Assembly (NCBI GenBank): GCA_026120035.1
Contig: JALRME010000001.1
Coordinates: 2,183,909-2,247,908, forward strand
From: Coleophoma eucalyptorum
Taxonomy: Eukaryota; Ascomycota; Leotiomycetes; Helotiales; Dermateaceae
DNA: 64,000 nucleotides
Reading direction: 5' to 3'
In this document: piece by piece, positions 62,271 to 64,000 of the stretch
Layout: each line of letters starts with the position of its first letter
Position numbering within the stretch: the stretch's first letter is position 1
Translations under genes and position numbers: made by a program
Notes under the pieces: generated by a model
Database searches by the model: none
What the model was told of the DNA's origin: nothing
Seen by the model: the letters and a program-made list of their open reading frames with translations, nothing else

Positions 62271-63834
62271 TTAGATCATGGCTCGTACTCGCTCAGCGCC
62301 GGCGGATGCAAGATCCTTTCCGAACATAGACTCAACCATCTCGCCTCCTCGGACGGCCGCGATTGATAGAAGACTATCACTCAACTGAAAGATTATGGAT
62401 TAGTTTTGTTGCTACATATTTTGGGATGGTAGAGGGTAATGGACTTACACCGTGTGTCTTCTCATTACAGCCTTGCAGCCAAACACCAGCACCCTCCTCA
62501 ATCTTGCTCGGGTCATACAAGACCTTGTAATCTCTGCTAACAGTGAATTTGGTTCCTGCCCTTTGGTTTTCTGGGAGGAGATCTCTAGTCTGCTTCAATA
62601 TTTCCTCGTAGGCATTTCGCAAGTATCCCGTAGCAACGAAGACGGCATCAACAGCCAATTCGGAATCATCGCCATTGACGATCTTTCCGGCTTCAACCTT
62701 TTTCATCTTCAATACAAGCTTTCCATCAACAGTGGTAGTGGCGACAACTTGTCGTTTTGCGAGAATATTAAGGGCCCACGAGCTTGGGTCTGGGTTCTTG
62801 ACTTTCTGGGAGTACAGTGTATCGTAAAGGTGTTCCAAAAGTCCCAGTCGTACAACTCCGTAGTTGGTTGCCTTGTCTAGTATGATGGACTCTGCTCTTA
62901 CCTCAGGGTCCTGGGCGAAAGTACCGTCCACGCGGTCTGGGTCGAAAACCTCATTTACAAAGGGTGAATCGTCACTGGGTCTCAAATGGGGGCCCTTGAT
63001 GATCATGGTCACCTTGGCATTTGGGAATCGGGATGGTAGGTCGTTGAAAATTTCGGCACCGGATTGACCGTTGCCAATAACGGCAATGTGGTATGGTCTT
63101 TGCGAATCTGGGAGGGTTTTGTTGACGCGCGTGGAGTATTGCGAAGAGTGGATGACTTGTGGATGGTTTTCTGGGAATTGAGGTGGGAGCATGGCCCTTC
63201 CTCCTGCAGCTACGACAACTCGCTTGGAGGATCTAGTTGTGATTTCTCCAGTTGCGACGTGTCTGCTTGTAACATTGAAGTGGGAAACCTTGCCACTGCT
63301 GGACTTCTGAGGTTCGACTGCAAGGACTTCCTGTCCGTATCTAACCAAACCTCTATGCTCGAAATATCTCGCTACCCAGCGCAAGTAGTCCTCGTACTCT
63401 GCACGACTTGGGAGGAAAGTGCTCAAGTTGATAAAGTTGTTCAGTCGTCCCTTGGCATAGAGGTAGCTGATGAAGGTAAAGTGCGAATGTGGGTTTCGCG
63501 GAGTTGCCATATCTTTCAAGAAAGAAATTTGCATCTTGGCTCCGGGCAGTTGCATGCCCGGGTGCCATGCAAACTTTGGCTGGCGTTCTAGGAAAGTAAC
63601 ACTGGGGGAGAGGAGCTGGGCATCAGTCAAAGCCACACCGATGGCAATTGAAGCTGGTCCAAAACCAATGCAGATCAAATCCTGTATATCCGAAGAGGGC
63701 ATGACTGGGAGTTTTCTGTAACTGTTAGTTGGAGTTGCAGCACCAGGCACTTCAATCTCATCTCAGGCTTACTGTGTGCTAGCAGACACTTGTGAATGTG
63801 CTGAGATATTGGTGCTCATCTCGCCGGAAGACAT
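62271..63834 (-). CDS. sidA: L-ornithine N5-monooxygenase (siderophore biosynthesis)
   Basis: Three exons: 63834-63773, 63721-62449, 62384-62271; 482 aa. Flavin-dependent N-hydroxylating monooxygenase signature: FAD-binding CIGFGPASIAIG near residue 35, FLERQPKFAWHPGMQLPGAKMQ in shortened form (KFAWHPGMQ), DMATPRNPHSHFTF, NADPH-binding VIGNGQSGAEIF, DDSPFVNEVFDP, and the conserved FVATGY. The terminal exon continues NEKTHG with LSDSLLSIAAVRGGEMVES, the expected SidA ending. It converts L-ornithine to N5-hydroxyornithine, the first committed step of hydroxamate siderophores (e.g. ferrichrome/fusarinine types). In many fungi it is repressed by iron through a GATA factor; I saw no obvious HGATAR site in the 165 bp visible upstream. 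The exon 2 acceptor could be at 63722 or 63716, a 2-residue difference. Confidence 0.96.
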
Positions 63835-64000
63835 TTTGAAAAATATCAAAGGTGGCACAAATTATTAGGCTGCGACTGTATTGCTGTGCCAGACTTGTTC
63901 TTCAGTAGCAATCGATCGCAAGTCTCGGAGAAATGAGAAAATGCAGGAGAAGATGCGACAAGTTCTAGGGATTGATTGATTCAGTACTCTAGTGAAAGAG
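63835..64000. promoter_or_regulatory. sidA promoter region (window edge)
   Basis: The 166 bp upstream of the sidA ATG run into the end of the window. They include a GATTGATTGATT short repeat near 63971. No gene starts here within the window. Confidence 0.5.

Overview
The window looks like nuclear DNA of a filamentous ascomycete (Pezizomycotina). Most genes carry short introns of about 45-110 nt with GTAAG/GTATG donors and YAG acceptors. The families are typical of such fungi: SAT4-type rhodopsin-like membrane proteins, RTA1 proteins, Zn2Cys6/Fungal_trans_2 regulators, LaeA-like methyltransferases, and SidA. A Leotiomycete-like origin is only a guess from the general flavour of the proteins. 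The ORF boundaries I give were rebuilt by hand from splice signals and reading-frame continuity. For nearly all multi-exon models the exon lengths add up to a multiple of three.

Layout. 0.5-13.8 kb is an accessory region: a secreted alpha/beta hydrolase, two SAT4-type membrane proteins (2.7-4.1 and 10.1-11.5 kb), an MFS sugar transporter and a 2-oxoglutarate/Fe(II) oxygenase on the minus strand, then a small membrane protein. 15.4-21.1 kb has a large uncharacterised multi-pass membrane glycoprotein and a LaeA-like methyltransferase split into 14 exons. 21.8-46.5 kb is mostly conserved housekeeping: INO80 chromatin remodeller, ARB1 ABC-F ribosome-biogenesis ATPase, a Zn2Cys6 regulator, an RTA1 protein, Elongator ELP3, mitochondrial succinyl-CoA ligase alpha, AP-2 mu and a small membrane protein. 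47.2-52.4 kb carries a second LaeA-like methyltransferase (11 exons, one probable GC-AG intron) followed by an MFS transporter. 52.4-62.3 kb is an approximately 10 kb gene-poor, AT-rich tract with a broken Ty1/copia RNase H remnant and simple repeats. 62.3-63.8 kb is the L-ornithine N5-monooxygenase gene of siderophore synthesis, reading away from the right edge.

Functional links. The methyltransferase/MFS pair at 47-52 kb may be a small secondary-metabolism or efflux unit. SidA is commonly next to siderophore NRPS or transporter genes, which would lie outside this window. The oxygenase and sugar transporter are neighbours on the same strand. The remaining housekeeping genes look like independent transcription units.

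The least expected finding is on the minus strand at 35.15-35.71 kb, head to head with the RTA1 gene. It is a small Cys/His-rich reading frame with classical CxxC-x12-HxxxC spacing, interrupted by one in-frame TAG. It is either a recently broken gene or one with an unresolved intron. No CRISPR, rRNA or convincing tRNA was seen.
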